Translations under genes and position numbers: made by a program
DNA from: Sphingomonadales bacterium
GTDB lineage: Bacteria > Pseudomonadota > Alphaproteobacteria > Sphingomonadales > Sphingomonadaceae
NCBI GenBank assembly: GCA_017302775.1
Contig: JAFLDC010000015.1
Span: 1-17,453 of the forward strand
Length of the DNA stretch: 17,453 nt
Direction of reading: 5' to 3'
Notes under the pieces: generated by a model
Told to the model about the DNA's origin: nothing
The model's database searches: none
What the model saw: the letters and a program-made list of their open reading frames with translations, nothing else
Part shown: piece by piece, positions 6,613 through 13,581 of the stretch
Layout: each line of letters starts with the position of its first letter
Numbering within the stretch: position 1 is the stretch's first letter

Positions 6613-8357
6613 GGCAGTTCCTCCCGTTGCTGCCGCGCCAGATGATGCAGTGCGAACCGCATCCGGCTGGGGCCATGGTCATGGCCGAGCTGGCCGGTGT
6701 CGATCAGATAGCGCGCCCGGTCAGCCTGCCGCGGAGCGTCGTCCAGCGGATTGGCGATATGGTATTTGACCTGGCCGTACTGATCGAACACCAGCACACC
6801 GCCTCCATAAGCGGTGAACCGGTCGCGCGTGCCCAGTCCCTCAGGACGTTCACCGCCCAGCAGCGTAGTATATTCGGCCCCGAAGATGTCCACGCGCTGA
6901 TAATACTGGCAAATTGTTTCGTGAAGCAGAATGCCATCGGGGCCGACCCGCGCCGCCGGGTCAATCGTCAGCACTTCGACATAGGCGCGCGAATTGACTT
7001 TCAGAGCATCACGGTTTTCCCAGATGAACCGGAACATTTCATCCTTGCTGCGGGTCAGCTGTCCGAAGTTTGAGCGCGCGTATTCCAGCGGCGTGACCGG
7101 AGCAAAGTTTTGCCAACACCCGTCTTCGGCACAGCCGCAAGGCGGGAGCCCGATTCCGAAATCGGCAAAGACGGCGCGCAGTCGCTGGCGGTAGCCATGG
7201 TCGTCATCGGGGACCAGTTCGCGGTCGGCGGTAAGCAGTGCTGCCAGGTACTGGGAGAAATCGATGTCGACTGGCGGGCAGTAATCGAGCGCCCGGATCG
7301 CCATGTTCAGCAGGTGCCCCGCAACCTTCGCCCCTTCTTCCACCACTGCGGCCAGGTTGTAGAACTGGCGCTGGAACTTGCCGAGCTGGCTGATCCGATC
7401 CAGCCAGATCTCGACAAAGGCATTCATCATCGCTGCCACCAGCACTTCGCCCCGATTGTGCTCATCGCTGCTGGTGCGCAAGGTGCGCGCGTCCGCCGGA
7501 CTCATCTGAACCGAGCTGCGCAGCGCGCCGCGTTTGCCGCCTTCCAGTGCCATCCCCACCTGTTTGGCAATGCCGAGCAGGATCGATTTGCGGATGCGCG
7601 CGGCGCTGAACTTGCGGGTGGAAACCAGCGCGATGCGCGTGCCATCGCGCCAGAACGCCGCATCCTCGCCAATCGCGGCGGCCACCACAGGTTCCAGCGA
7701 AAAAATCGAGAGCAAGGCGACGATATCAGCAAAGCCTTCATGAAAGGCGCCCTGATCTGGCCCCGACGGGTCCGTAAAACGGGTCCGCAGGCCATCGAGG
7801 ATGGCATGGGTGGTTTCGTGCGCGACGATATCGTGACTCAGCGCGGTGAATACCGGTTGTCCGGTGGCATCACGAAAATAGCCGAACATCAGCGCCCGGT
7901 CCTGTTCGGAATAGAACGCATTGGCCTGCTCGAACGCGTGCGGAGCAATATGCAGTTGATGTCCGCCAAAGCTCCACGCCACGCGGCGACCCAGCGCACG
8001 TTCGAAAAATCCCAGCGTCCGCATCGCGATGGCGTAGGCGTTCTGGGCATGAAAGTTGGGATCGCCCAGCAGCCGCGCTTGATAGGCCAGGTCAGTAAGG
8101 GACTCACCCGGCCCGGTAGCGAAGGGATCGATCAGCGCACCCTTGCCATCCTGATAACGCTTTTCGCTTTTGTAGAGCTTGCGTTCGCTCGCATTGTAAT
8201 CGACCACTTTGATCCGATACCCGGTGGGGCCGAAGGCCAGTTTTTCGGCCGGGATAGAGACTTGCGTCAAAGCCATCGGTCCATCCGCGCCGCCGATGCG
8301 CAGCGCCGGGTCTTTGGCAATGATCGTCAGCTTGCGTGTCGGTGGGATGCCGGGCAT
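6609..8357 (-). CDS. Gluzincin-type (thermolysin-like) zinc metallopeptidase
   Basis: A 582-residue protein with HETTH at 180-184 (H180, E181, H184) and a downstream HEGFAD at 206-211, where E207 would be the third zinc ligand, as in gluzincins. SDEHNRGEVLVAAMMNAF (297-314) resembles the helix of thermolysin-like peptidases that carries the transition-state histidine, here H300. There is no signal or propeptide and no membrane segment, so unlike secreted M4 proteases it is likely to act in the cytoplasm. A cysteine cluster (C407, C409, C414) lies in the C-terminal half. GGGAG lies about seven bases before the ATG. It is the first gene of a coupled pair with the MBL-fold protein. The substrate is unknown; assignment to the fold is firm, assignment to a peptidase family is not. 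Confidence 0.8.
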   Translation of the reverse strand: MPGIPPTRKLTIIAKDPALRIGGADGPMALTQVSIPAEKLAFGPTGYRIKVVDYNASERKLYKSEKRYQDGKGALIDPFATGPGESLTDLAYQARLLGDPNFHAQNAYAIAMRTLGFFERALGRRVAWSFGGHQLHIAPHAFEQANAFYSEQDRALMFGYFRDATGQPVFTALSHDIVAHETTHAILDGLRTRFTDPSGPDQGAFHEGFADIVALLSIFSLEPVVAAAIGEDAAFWRDGTRIALVSTRKFSAARIRKSILLGIAKQVGMALEGGKRGALRSSVQMSPADARTLRTSSDEHNRGEVLVAAMMNAFVEIWLDRISQLGKFQRQFYNLAAVVEEGAKVAGHLLNMAIRALDYCPPVDIDFSQYLAALLTADRELVPDDDHGYRQRLRAVFADFGIGLPPCGCAEDGCWQNFAPVTPLEYARSNFGQLTRSKDEMFRFIWENRDALKVNSRAYVEVLTIDPAARVGPDGILLHETICQYYQRVDIFGAEYTTLLGGERPEGLGTRDRFTAYGGGVLVFDQYGQVKYHIANPLDDAPRQADRARYLIDTGQLGHDHGPSRMRFALHHLARQQREELP

Positions 8358-8500
8358 CGCGCTTCTCCCGAAGACGATTGAAAGTCGAGATACTGTTGGA
8401 CCCGGTTTCGATCAGGTTATGGCATTCAGGAAATGCAATCCACTACTTTATTTCTGATAATAATGCGGACCTGAATGGTTGGATGGCGAGTTGTTCCCGC

Positions 8501-9301
8501 TTACTCAGGACTGTAATCCGGCCGGCGTTTTTCCAGGAAGGCGCGCATGCCCTCGGCAAAGTTTGGGCTTTGGGCAGCCATGACCTGATTGCGGTTCTCG
8601 ATCGCCATGGCCGCTTCAAGGCCGGCGGCGTCGATTGCCATCGCCAGCCCTTCTTTGGGCATACGCAGACCCAGTGGAGAGGCGTGCAGCAGATCGTCGA
8701 TCCACGGTTCGGCCGCAGCTTCCAGCGCTTCATCCGCAACCACTTCAGCGACAAGGCCGATGGCGTGCGCGCGCGCAGCGTCGAGGAACCGCCCGGTCAG
8801 CATCAGCTCGGCAGCGATCGATCCGCCGACCAGTCGCGGCAGGAAATAACTGACGCCCATATCGCACGATGACAGGCCAATGCGGATGAAGGCGGAATTC
8901 ATCCGCGCGCTTGTCCCCGCCAGCCGAATGTCGCTGGCGAGAGCGAAAGCAAACCCGCCACCGCAGGCCGCGCCGTGCAGCAGCGAGACGATGGGCTGGG
9001 GGCAGCGCCGCATCTTGATATAGACGTCAGCCAGATAGCCCTGAAAACCGAAGCCCCCGCCGAACGGCACCTCGGCCCGGTCATGATGTTCCTTGATGTC
9101 GAGCCCGGCGCAGAACGCCTTGCCTGCGCCGCGCATTACCACCACGCGGACCGCGCCATCATGATAGAGGTGGCCGAAATAGTCGTTCAGTTCCTCCACC
9201 ATCTTGAGATTGATGGCGTTGAGCGCGTCCGGGCGGTTAAGCGTCAGCCACTCAACCTGTCCGCGTCGTTCGACCGCAATTGTGGTGTAGTTCCTTGCCA
9301 C
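8501..9301 (-). CDS. Enoyl-CoA hydratase/isomerase (crotonase) family protein
   Basis: A 266-residue crotonase. Oxyanion-hole elements are present in FCAGLDIKE (63-71) and HGAACGGG (109-116). Aligned by eye to mitochondrial enoyl-CoA hydratase, the two catalytic glutamates are missing: the ELA glutamate is A118 and the PEI glutamate is F138. Instead GLSSCDMGVSYFLPR places D147 where dienoyl-CoA isomerases carry their aspartate. It therefore belongs to the superfamily, but plain 2-enoyl-CoA hydration is doubtful; isomerisation or another CoA-thioester reaction is possible. The GTG at 9301 is chosen for GGAGGG seven bases upstream; a GTG at 9316 lacks a good site, and the open frame continuing further upstream is only antisense to the neighbouring gene. 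Divergent from the GDT1-like gene. Confidence 0.85.
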   Translation of the reverse strand: MARNYTTIAVERRGQVEWLTLNRPDALNAINLKMVEELNDYFGHLYHDGAVRVVVMRGAGKAFCAGLDIKEHHDRAEVPFGGGFGFQGYLADVYIKMRRCPQPIVSLLHGAACGGGFAFALASDIRLAGTSARMNSAFIRIGLSSCDMGVSYFLPRLVGGSIAAELMLTGRFLDAARAHAIGLVAEVVADEALEAAAEPWIDDLLHASPLGLRMPKEGLAMAIDAAGLEAAMAIENRNQVMAAQSPNFAEGMRAFLEKRRPDYSPE

Positions 9302-9330
9302 CGCTGGGCCCTCCACTGTTCTTAATCGGG

Positions 9331-9340
9331 TGCTTAAGCA
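9331..9340. promoter_or_regulatory. Perfect 10-bp palindrome TGCTTAAGCA between divergent genes
   Basis: TGCTTAAGCA is its own reverse complement and lies in the 117-base gap between the crotonase and GDT1-like genes, 30 bases upstream of the crotonase start. A second CTTAA occurs a few bases to the left, at 9321. It could be the core of an operator for a dimeric regulator, but a 10-bp palindrome can arise by chance and no regulator gene is adjacent. Confidence 0.25.
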
Positions 9341-9418
9341 TCCTGCACCATCGCACAAGCGCCAAGTCGGCGACGCAGCACGGTTGACCGGCGGGGCGCA
9401 GGTAGTGCAGCAGGGCTT

Positions 9419-9976
9419 ATGGTCGGATTTCTGATGGCTTTCATCGCCGTAATCCTCGTCGGCGCGGGTGGGCGCGATCAGCTGCTGGTTGCAGGACTGG
9501 CCGCACGCCAGGGACAGCGTCCGGCGCTGCTGATCATCGGCCTGGTCTGTGCGGCGCTGGCCGCGCTGGGCGCGATCTGGCTGGCCTCCTCCTTCGCGCC
9601 CAAGCTGGAACTGCCGGTCAGGCGAATGATGGCTGTGCTTGCCCTGGGGCTGGCCGCGCTGGAAATGATCGTGATGCGCCCAAAGCCGGGCGCGGCCGAA
9701 CCAACCGAATCGCTGGGGGCGTTTTCCGCCGTTCTGCTGGCGATGCAAATCACCGATGCGGCGCGATTTTTGATCTTTGGGATCATCATGGCCAGCGCGC
9801 TGCCGGGCGCGGCGGGGCTGGGCGGGGCCTTGGGCGGCATGGCAGTCGTGTTTATCGGCTGGGCGGCAGGCGCGAAAATGCACGACCTGCCGCTCGCCAA
9901 AATCCGGCGCGCCCTGGGCATCGCGCTGCTGGTGCTGGCGGCCGGACTGGTGGTGTTCCTGCGTCAATCGGCCTGA
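9419..9976 (+). CDS. TMEM165/GDT1-like membrane protein with degenerate motifs
   Basis: A 185-residue hydrophobic protein with six predicted helices in two similar halves, the layout of the UPF0016/GDT1 cation-transport family (Mn2+ or Ca2+/H+ exchange in eukaryotes and bacteria). The family's two E-x-G-D-K-T-Q motifs are strongly altered: the first reads GAGGRDQ (15-21) and the second QITDAAR (110-116), retaining only D113 of the acidic residues. The stretch DQLLVAGLAARQGQRPALLI aligns well with the family's first helix pair. Cation transport by the canonical mechanism is therefore uncertain. The start has only a weak AGGG six bases upstream. Divergent from the crotonase gene; the next gene, dps, has its own promoter. 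Confidence 0.6.
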   Translation: MVGFLMAFIAVILVGAGGRDQLLVAGLAARQGQRPALLIIGLVCAALAALGAIWLASSFAPKLELPVRRMMAVLALGLAALEMIVMRPKPGAAEPTESLGAFSAVLLAMQITDAARFLIFGIIMASALPGAAGLGGALGGMAVVFIGWAAGAKMHDLPLAKIRRALGIALLVLAAGLVVFLRQSA

Positions 9977-9985
9977 CCGATCACT

Positions 9986-10039
9986 GTGGGAACCTTATCC
10001 GGTTTTACCAGTTGGCTGGGCAGGCTACAATGTTCCCAC
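9986..10039. repeat. 8-bp inverted repeat flanking the dps promoter
   Basis: GTGGGAAC at 9986-9993 is repeated in inverted form as GTTCCCAC at 10032-10039, with a 38-base spacer. The left arm overlaps the GGAAC promoter element and the right arm lies in the expected 5' leader, nine bases before the AAAGG ribosome-binding site. If transcription starts near 10020 only the right arm is transcribed, so an RNA hairpin is unlikely; a DNA-binding site pair or chance remain possible. Confidence 0.35.
9989..10013 (+). promoter_or_regulatory. EcfG-type general stress promoter of dps
   Basis: GGAAC at 9989-9993, a 16-base spacer, then AGTT at 10010-10013. This matches the alphaproteobacterial EcfG consensus GGAAC-N16/17-cGTT in all but the first base of the -10 element. 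It lies 48 bases before the dps start, the right distance for a promoter. Control of dps by the PhyR-EcfG general stress response is well known in this class, so sequence and gene function agree. Confidence 0.65.
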
Positions 10040-10060
10040 CAACGCCGGAAAGGTTGAAAC

Positions 10061-10525
10061 ATGGCACCGACCAAAACTGACAATACGATCAAAGCCCTTA
10101 CCGACAGCTTGAACGGGCTTCTGGCCGATTGTTTCGCGCTTTATCTGAAGACCAAGAACTTTCATTGGCATGTTCGGGGCCCGCAATTTCGTGATCTTCA
10201 TCTTCTGTTCGACGAACAGGCTGCCGAGATCTTTGCGCTGACGGACCTGATCGCCGAACGTGTCCGCAAGAACGGCGCCCAGACCCTGACTTCGATCGGT
10301 GCGATCGCCGGGCACAGCCGGATCAAGGATCAGGACGATGCTGCGCTTTCTGCCGAACAGATGATTGCGGAACTGGCGCAAGACAACCGCACGCTTGTCA
10401 CCGTGCTGCGCGAGGTCAAGGAGGCGGCTGGCGCAGCGGGCGACAATGCTACCGAAGGCGCGGTTGATGACTGGACCGATCAGGCTCAGCAGCGGATCTG
10501 GTTTCTGTCATCCCTGCTACAGTGA
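10061..10525 (+). CDS. dps: Dps family DNA-protecting ferritin-like protein
   Basis: A 154-residue Dps. Dps forms a dodecamer that oxidises and stores iron and shields DNA during starvation and oxidative stress. The inter-subunit ferroxidase ligands are all visible in KNFHWHVRGPQFRDLH and the following helix: H35, H47, D51, then D62 and E66 in DLIAER. The N terminus is short, with only two lysines, so direct DNA binding through a long basic tail, as in E. coli Dps, is less obvious. AAAGG precedes the ATG by about eight bases. Expression is likely driven by the EcfG-type promoter at 9989-10013. A GC-rich hairpin follows the gene. Confidence 0.93.
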   Translation: MAPTKTDNTIKALTDSLNGLLADCFALYLKTKNFHWHVRGPQFRDLHLLFDEQAAEIFALTDLIAERVRKNGAQTLTSIGAIAGHSRIKDQDDAALSAEQMIAELAQDNRTLVTVLREVKEAAGAAGDNATEGAVDDWTDQAQQRIWFLSSLLQ

Positions 10526-10552
10526 CGCATCGCGGCGCATAGGATTGTGGCG

Positions 10553-10578
10553 GCGTTCCCGCGACGGCGCGGGAATGC
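10553..10578 (+). terminator. GC-rich hairpin between dps and pgl
   Basis: GCGTTCCCGCG pairs with CGCGGGAATGC to give an 11-bp stem (one G-U pair) and an ACGG tetraloop. It begins 27 bases after the dps stop and ends 13 bases before the pgl ATG. There is no run of T after it, so it would be an imperfect intrinsic terminator; it may equally stabilise the dps transcript end or shape the pgl leader. Confidence 0.4.
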
Positions 10579-10591
10579 TATTGTCAGGACC

Positions 10592-11212
10592 ATGACCCGT
10601 CCTGAAATCATCGAGAACGCCGGCGATGCCGACATTGCGCAGTGGTTGCACCGCAAACTGAACGCCGCGCTGGCTGCCGCGCCCGGGGAGATCGCAATTA
10701 CCATCCCGGGCGGTTCGACTCCGTTCCCGATCCTGGCCGCGCTGGCCGCGCTTGGGCTTGACTGGCGGCGGGTTGCGGTCTGGCCGGGTGATGACCGGAT
10801 CGTCGATGAAAGCCATCCGGCCAGCAATGTCGGACGGATCAGGGCCACCCTGGAACCGCTTGGCGCACGTGTCGTAGCGCTGGCCGAGGGCCTGCAACCG
10901 CCGCGCTTCGCGCTGGCCTGGCTGGGCATGGGCACGGACGGGCATATCGCTTCGTTGTTTCCCAACACCGATCCCAGGGTCGATGACCCCGCGATGCTGC
11001 GCCGCCTGGTGCCGGACCCGTTGCCGCCGGAAGCCCCGTTTGCCCGGCTCAGCCTGACGATGCCGGCGCTGCTTGCCAGCGATGCGCTGGTTTTCGTGAT
11101 CCGCGGGGCTGCCAAGCAGGCGCTGTTCGAAGATGCGCTGGCCGGTGGGCATGACCTTCCGGTTGCGCGATTGCTGGCCGCAGCGCGCCAGCCCGTGACG
11201 TGTTTCACCTGA
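10592..11212 (+). CDS. pgl: 6-phosphogluconolactonase
   Basis: Hydrolyses 6-phosphogluconolactone in the pentose-phosphate and Entner-Doudoroff pathways, in the cytoplasm. The 206-residue protein shows the family signatures: the phosphate-binding PGGSTP (39-44), GDDRIVDESHPASN (66-79, equivalent to the DERxVP..xxSN motif), and LGMGTDGHIASLFPNT (111-126). It is at the short end for the family (usually about 220-250). The ATG at 10592 has AGGA only two bases upstream, a tight spacing; an in-frame alternative GTG at 10547 would run through the hairpin and gives a non-conserved N terminus. In many sphingomonads pgl sits with zwf, edd and glk; here it is alone and its end overlaps a Nudix gene by 13 bases. 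Confidence 0.85.
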   Translation: MTRPEIIENAGDADIAQWLHRKLNAALAAAPGEIAITIPGGSTPFPILAALAALGLDWRRVAVWPGDDRIVDESHPASNVGRIRATLEPLGARVVALAEGLQPPRFALAWLGMGTDGHIASLFPNTDPRVDDPAMLRRLVPDPLPPEAPFARLSLTMPALLASDALVFVIRGAAKQALFEDALAGGHDLPVARLLAAARQPVTCFT

Positions 11213-11688
11213 TCCCCGCGCCGTTGCACCGGCTGGCGCTGCGGGTTGCGCATGCGGTGCGGCGGCGGTGGTGGCGGATCGCCCAGGTTGAGTTGAACGG
11301 CTGCCGGATACTGGCGTTCGATCCCTCGGGCCGGGTTCTGCTGGTCCGCCATTCTTATGGCAGCGGCAACTGGATGTTGCCGGGCGGCGGAATTGGTCGG
11401 GGCGAAGATCCACTCGCCGCCGCGCTTCGTGAACTGTCGGAAGAAACGGGCTGCACCCTGCGGGAGGCGCGGATCGTGGGCGTTTCGGAAGAAGCCCTCT
11501 ATGGCACTGTCAACAGGGTCCACATGGTTTCCGGGGTGGCGCAGGGTATCCCGCGCGGTGACGGCCGGGAAGTGATAGAGCTTGGCTTTTTCGATGCCGC
11601 AGCTCTGCCTGAACGGACATCGCCCGTGCTGGCAGCTGCTTTGCCAGCCTGGCTGTCCGCCGCCCGCGACGCAAAATTCCAGGACTGA
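11200..11688 (+). CDS. Nudix hydrolase
   Basis: A 162-residue Nudix protein. The Nudix box G-x5-E-x7-REUxEExGU runs from G63 to C85 (GGGIGRGEDPLAAALRELSEETGC) with the metal-binding REL-EE glutamates intact. Nudix enzymes hydrolyse nucleoside diphosphates linked to another moiety; the substrate cannot be told from the box. An N-terminal basic, amphipathic stretch (about 10-27, VAHAVRRRWWRIAQ) precedes the domain. The start is a GTG at 11200 inside the last codons of pgl, giving a 13-base overlap and probable translational coupling. A 9-bp hairpin follows the stop. Confidence 0.85.
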   Translation: MFHLIPAPLHRLALRVAHAVRRRWWRIAQVELNGCRILAFDPSGRVLLVRHSYGSGNWMLPGGGIGRGEDPLAAALRELSEETGCTLREARIVGVSEEALYGTVNRVHMVSGVAQGIPRGDGREVIELGFFDAAALPERTSPVLAAALPAWLSAARDAKFQD

Positions 11689-11695
11689 TAGAAAC

Positions 11696-11727
11696 CCCGG
11701 TCCGAACCCTTGCGGATCCGGACCGGG
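11696..11727 (-). terminator. Hairpin between convergent genes, probable terminator
   Basis: CCCGGTCCG at 11696-11704 pairs perfectly with CGGACCGGG at 11719-11727 around a 14-base loop. Read on the minus strand it is followed by GTTTCT, a weak U-rich tail, so it most likely ends transcription of the exported-protein gene at 11749-12165; on the plus strand it lies just after the Nudix stop and may work in both directions. Confidence 0.55.
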
Positions 11728-11748
11728 CCAAAATCGACGGAGCGCCGA

Positions 11749-12165
11749 TTACTTCTTTTCGGTGATGGTGGCGTAAGCTGCCTTGCCCAGGTTGTTGCAG
11801 GTTTCCAGGTTGTCCCGGACCAGGCTTTCCGCTGCGCCAGCCCCGCTAAGCGACTTCAGCATGGCGCCATTTTGAGCAAAGACATCGTCCGTGACGACCT
11901 TGGAGTCCTTCTTGCTGACAACCGTGGCGACCACGATCAGTGCGGCAGCCTGATTGGTAAAGGTTTCCGCCGATGCCTTGTTTTCAGGTTTGTCCTTGTC
12001 GGTACCAGAACTCATTACCTGACCGAGCAGCATGTTGAATGCGGCGCAGTGGGTCAGCTTGGCATAGGACAGCTCGTCGTTTTGCGGCGCGGTCTGCGCG
12101 ATCGAAACGGTCGGAGCGACCGCACCCATCAGTGCGGCGGCGGCGAAAATTGCACGAAACTTCAT
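11749..12165 (-). CDS. Hypothetical exported protein
   Basis: A 138-residue protein of unrecognised family with a signal peptide (MKFRAIFAAAALMGAVAPTV, cleavage near SIAQ-TA). The mature protein is mostly helical by composition and has two cysteines, one in LTHCAAFNMLLG and one in LETCNNLGKA, spaced like a helical pair that could be disulfide-linked. The ATG at 12165 is chosen because AAGGGG lies nine bases upstream and the signal peptide begins there; an in-frame start at 12198 would add 11 polar residues. It is downstream of dinB on the same strand but separated by 209 bases, so it probably has its own promoter. Confidence 0.7.
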   Translation of the reverse strand: MKFRAIFAAAALMGAVAPTVSIAQTAPQNDELSYAKLTHCAAFNMLLGQVMSSGTDKDKPENKASAETFTNQAAALIVVATVVSKKDSKVVTDDVFAQNGAMLKSLSGAGAAESLVRDNLETCNNLGKAAYATITEKK

Positions 12166-12374
12166 ATCGGTATCCCCTTGTTGAATAAACGCATTCACAT
12201 TTGGCAGCAGTCATTGGATGGGTCCGACTGCGTGAAAGTGGCGGTGCAGCTGCCCGCCCTGTGCCACGTAATCAACCGAGCCTTTGTCAGTTTCGCCAAG
12301 GTGTCTGGCGTTTCCCTTATTCCTGCTTTCGCTTTTCTGAATGGCGCGACATTTTTTGATAATCACGCCTATCG

Positions 12375-13496
12375 TCAGAATTCCAGCTCGCCTTGTACAT
12401 TCCCGCCAGTTCGTTCCACAGGTGGCTCGTCATCATCCATCGCCGAAAGCGTCAGCCCGACCAGGCGAACCGGTTGGGCCAGCGGCAGGACATCATCAAG
12501 CAGGGCATGACTGATGGCGGCGAACTCGGCTTGGGCAGAAACGGGATTGAGCACGCTTTTGGACCGCGTCAGGTTGGAAAAGTCCTTGAACTTGAGCTTG
12601 AGGGTTACGGTTCGCCCGGCGGCATGCCCTTTCTCGATCCGGGCCCAGGTGATTGCGATGATCTGGTCCAGCACCTCCCGCAGGGCGCTGCCGGTCGAGA
12701 TATCCCTGTCCAGCGTTCTTTCCGCCCCCAACGACTTGCGCGGGCGATTGGGTTTGACCCGGCGCAGGTCGATACCGCGTGCCGCGCGGTAGAGGTAGTC
12801 AGCCTGACTGCCGAAGTGCTGGCGCAGGAAATGGATGTCGTGCCGGGCGAGGTCGGCGCCGGTTTCTATCCCCAGCGCGGCCATCCGTTCCACCCCGCGC
12901 GGCCCCACGCCATGAAACCGCCGGACCGGCAGGCCGGCAATGAAACGTGCGCCATCGCCCGGGCGGATCACGCACAGGCCATCCGGCTTGTTCTGATCGC
13001 TGGCCAGTTTGGCGATGAACTTGTTGTAGGATACGCCGGCGCTGGCGGTCAGCCCGGTCTCGGCCCTGATCCGGGCCCGGATCAGCTCGGCTATGCGGAT
13101 CGCCGAGCCGATGCCCTTGCTGTCTTCGGTTACGTCAAGAAAGGCTTCATCGAGGCTGAGCGGTTCTACCAGCGGGGTGTAATCGTGGAAAATTTCGCGG
13201 ATCTGATGCGAGATCGCGGTGTAGACGGCGAAGCGCGGCCGCCGGAAAATCAGCTGCGGGCACAACCGCCGGGCGGTGACCGAAGGCATGGCGGACCGGC
13301 AGCCGTATCGCCGGGCTTCGTATGAACAGGTGCTAAGCACGCCGCGCGGTCCATCCCCGCCCACGGCAACCGGCTTGCCGCGCAGTTCCGGCTCGTCGCG
13401 CTGTTCGACGCTGGCGTAAAAGGCATCCATATCGATATGGATAATCTTGCGCAGGCCACCGCCATCGTCGCTGGAATCAGGGCGTGCGTTGTCCAT
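12375..13496 (-). CDS. dinB: DNA polymerase IV (Y family)
   Basis: A 373-residue translesion polymerase. The palm carboxylates are D22 in HIDMDAFYASVE and D116-E117 in PLSLDEAFLDV; the steric-gate position that excludes ribonucleotides is Y27. The helix-hairpin-helix thumb (FHGVGPRGVERMAALGI) and little-finger domain are present. The C terminus ends in QGELEF, a variant of the beta-clamp-binding peptide QxxLxLF. The ATG has AAGAG five bases upstream. It faces the MFS gene across a gap of 55 to 85 bases depending on the MFS start, in which I see no alphaproteobacterial SOS box (GTTC-N7-GTTC), so LexA control is not evident. Confidence 0.94.
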   Translation of the reverse strand: MDNARPDSSDDGGGLRKIIHIDMDAFYASVEQRDEPELRGKPVAVGGDGPRGVLSTCSYEARRYGCRSAMPSVTARRLCPQLIFRRPRFAVYTAISHQIREIFHDYTPLVEPLSLDEAFLDVTEDSKGIGSAIRIAELIRARIRAETGLTASAGVSYNKFIAKLASDQNKPDGLCVIRPGDGARFIAGLPVRRFHGVGPRGVERMAALGIETGADLARHDIHFLRQHFGSQADYLYRAARGIDLRRVKPNRPRKSLGAERTLDRDISTGSALREVLDQIIAITWARIEKGHAAGRTVTLKLKFKDFSNLTRSKSVLNPVSAQAEFAAISHALLDDVLPLAQPVRLVGLTLSAMDDDEPPVERTGGNVQGELEF

Positions 13497-13581
13497 GCCG
13501 CTCTTGTAGGGCCAAGCACCTGCATACGAAAAGGCAGATTAGGGGGTAGCCTTGGCGGAGAGCAGCGGCCAAGGACAGGGA

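Noticed and set aside
5305..8357. The metallopeptidase-MBL pair as a complete type 1 Avs-like system
   Set aside because: No STAND NTPase is present and the peptidase is a zinc enzyme, not a serine protease; only a loose functional analogy remains.
7110..8381. Long open frame on the plus strand antisense to the metallopeptidase (423 codons)
   Set aside because: Its product has no recognisable motif and a composition typical of antisense frames in high-GC DNA, while the opposite strand encodes a protein with intact zinc motifs.
9302..9967. N-terminal extension of the crotonase to 488 residues
   Set aside because: The added part runs antisense to the GDT1-like gene and is unlike crotonases; GTG at 9301 has a good ribosome-binding site.
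12199..12374. Possible small RNA or gene between dinB and the exported-protein gene
   Set aside because: I see no tRNA-like fold, strong hairpin or start with a ribosome-binding site; it most likely holds only a promoter.
12393..13325. 310-codon plus-strand frame inside dinB
   Set aside because: Antisense to a clear Y-family polymerase; no motif.
13497..13581. SOS (LexA) box for dinB
   Set aside because: No GTTC-N7-GTTC or its complement is present in the gap.
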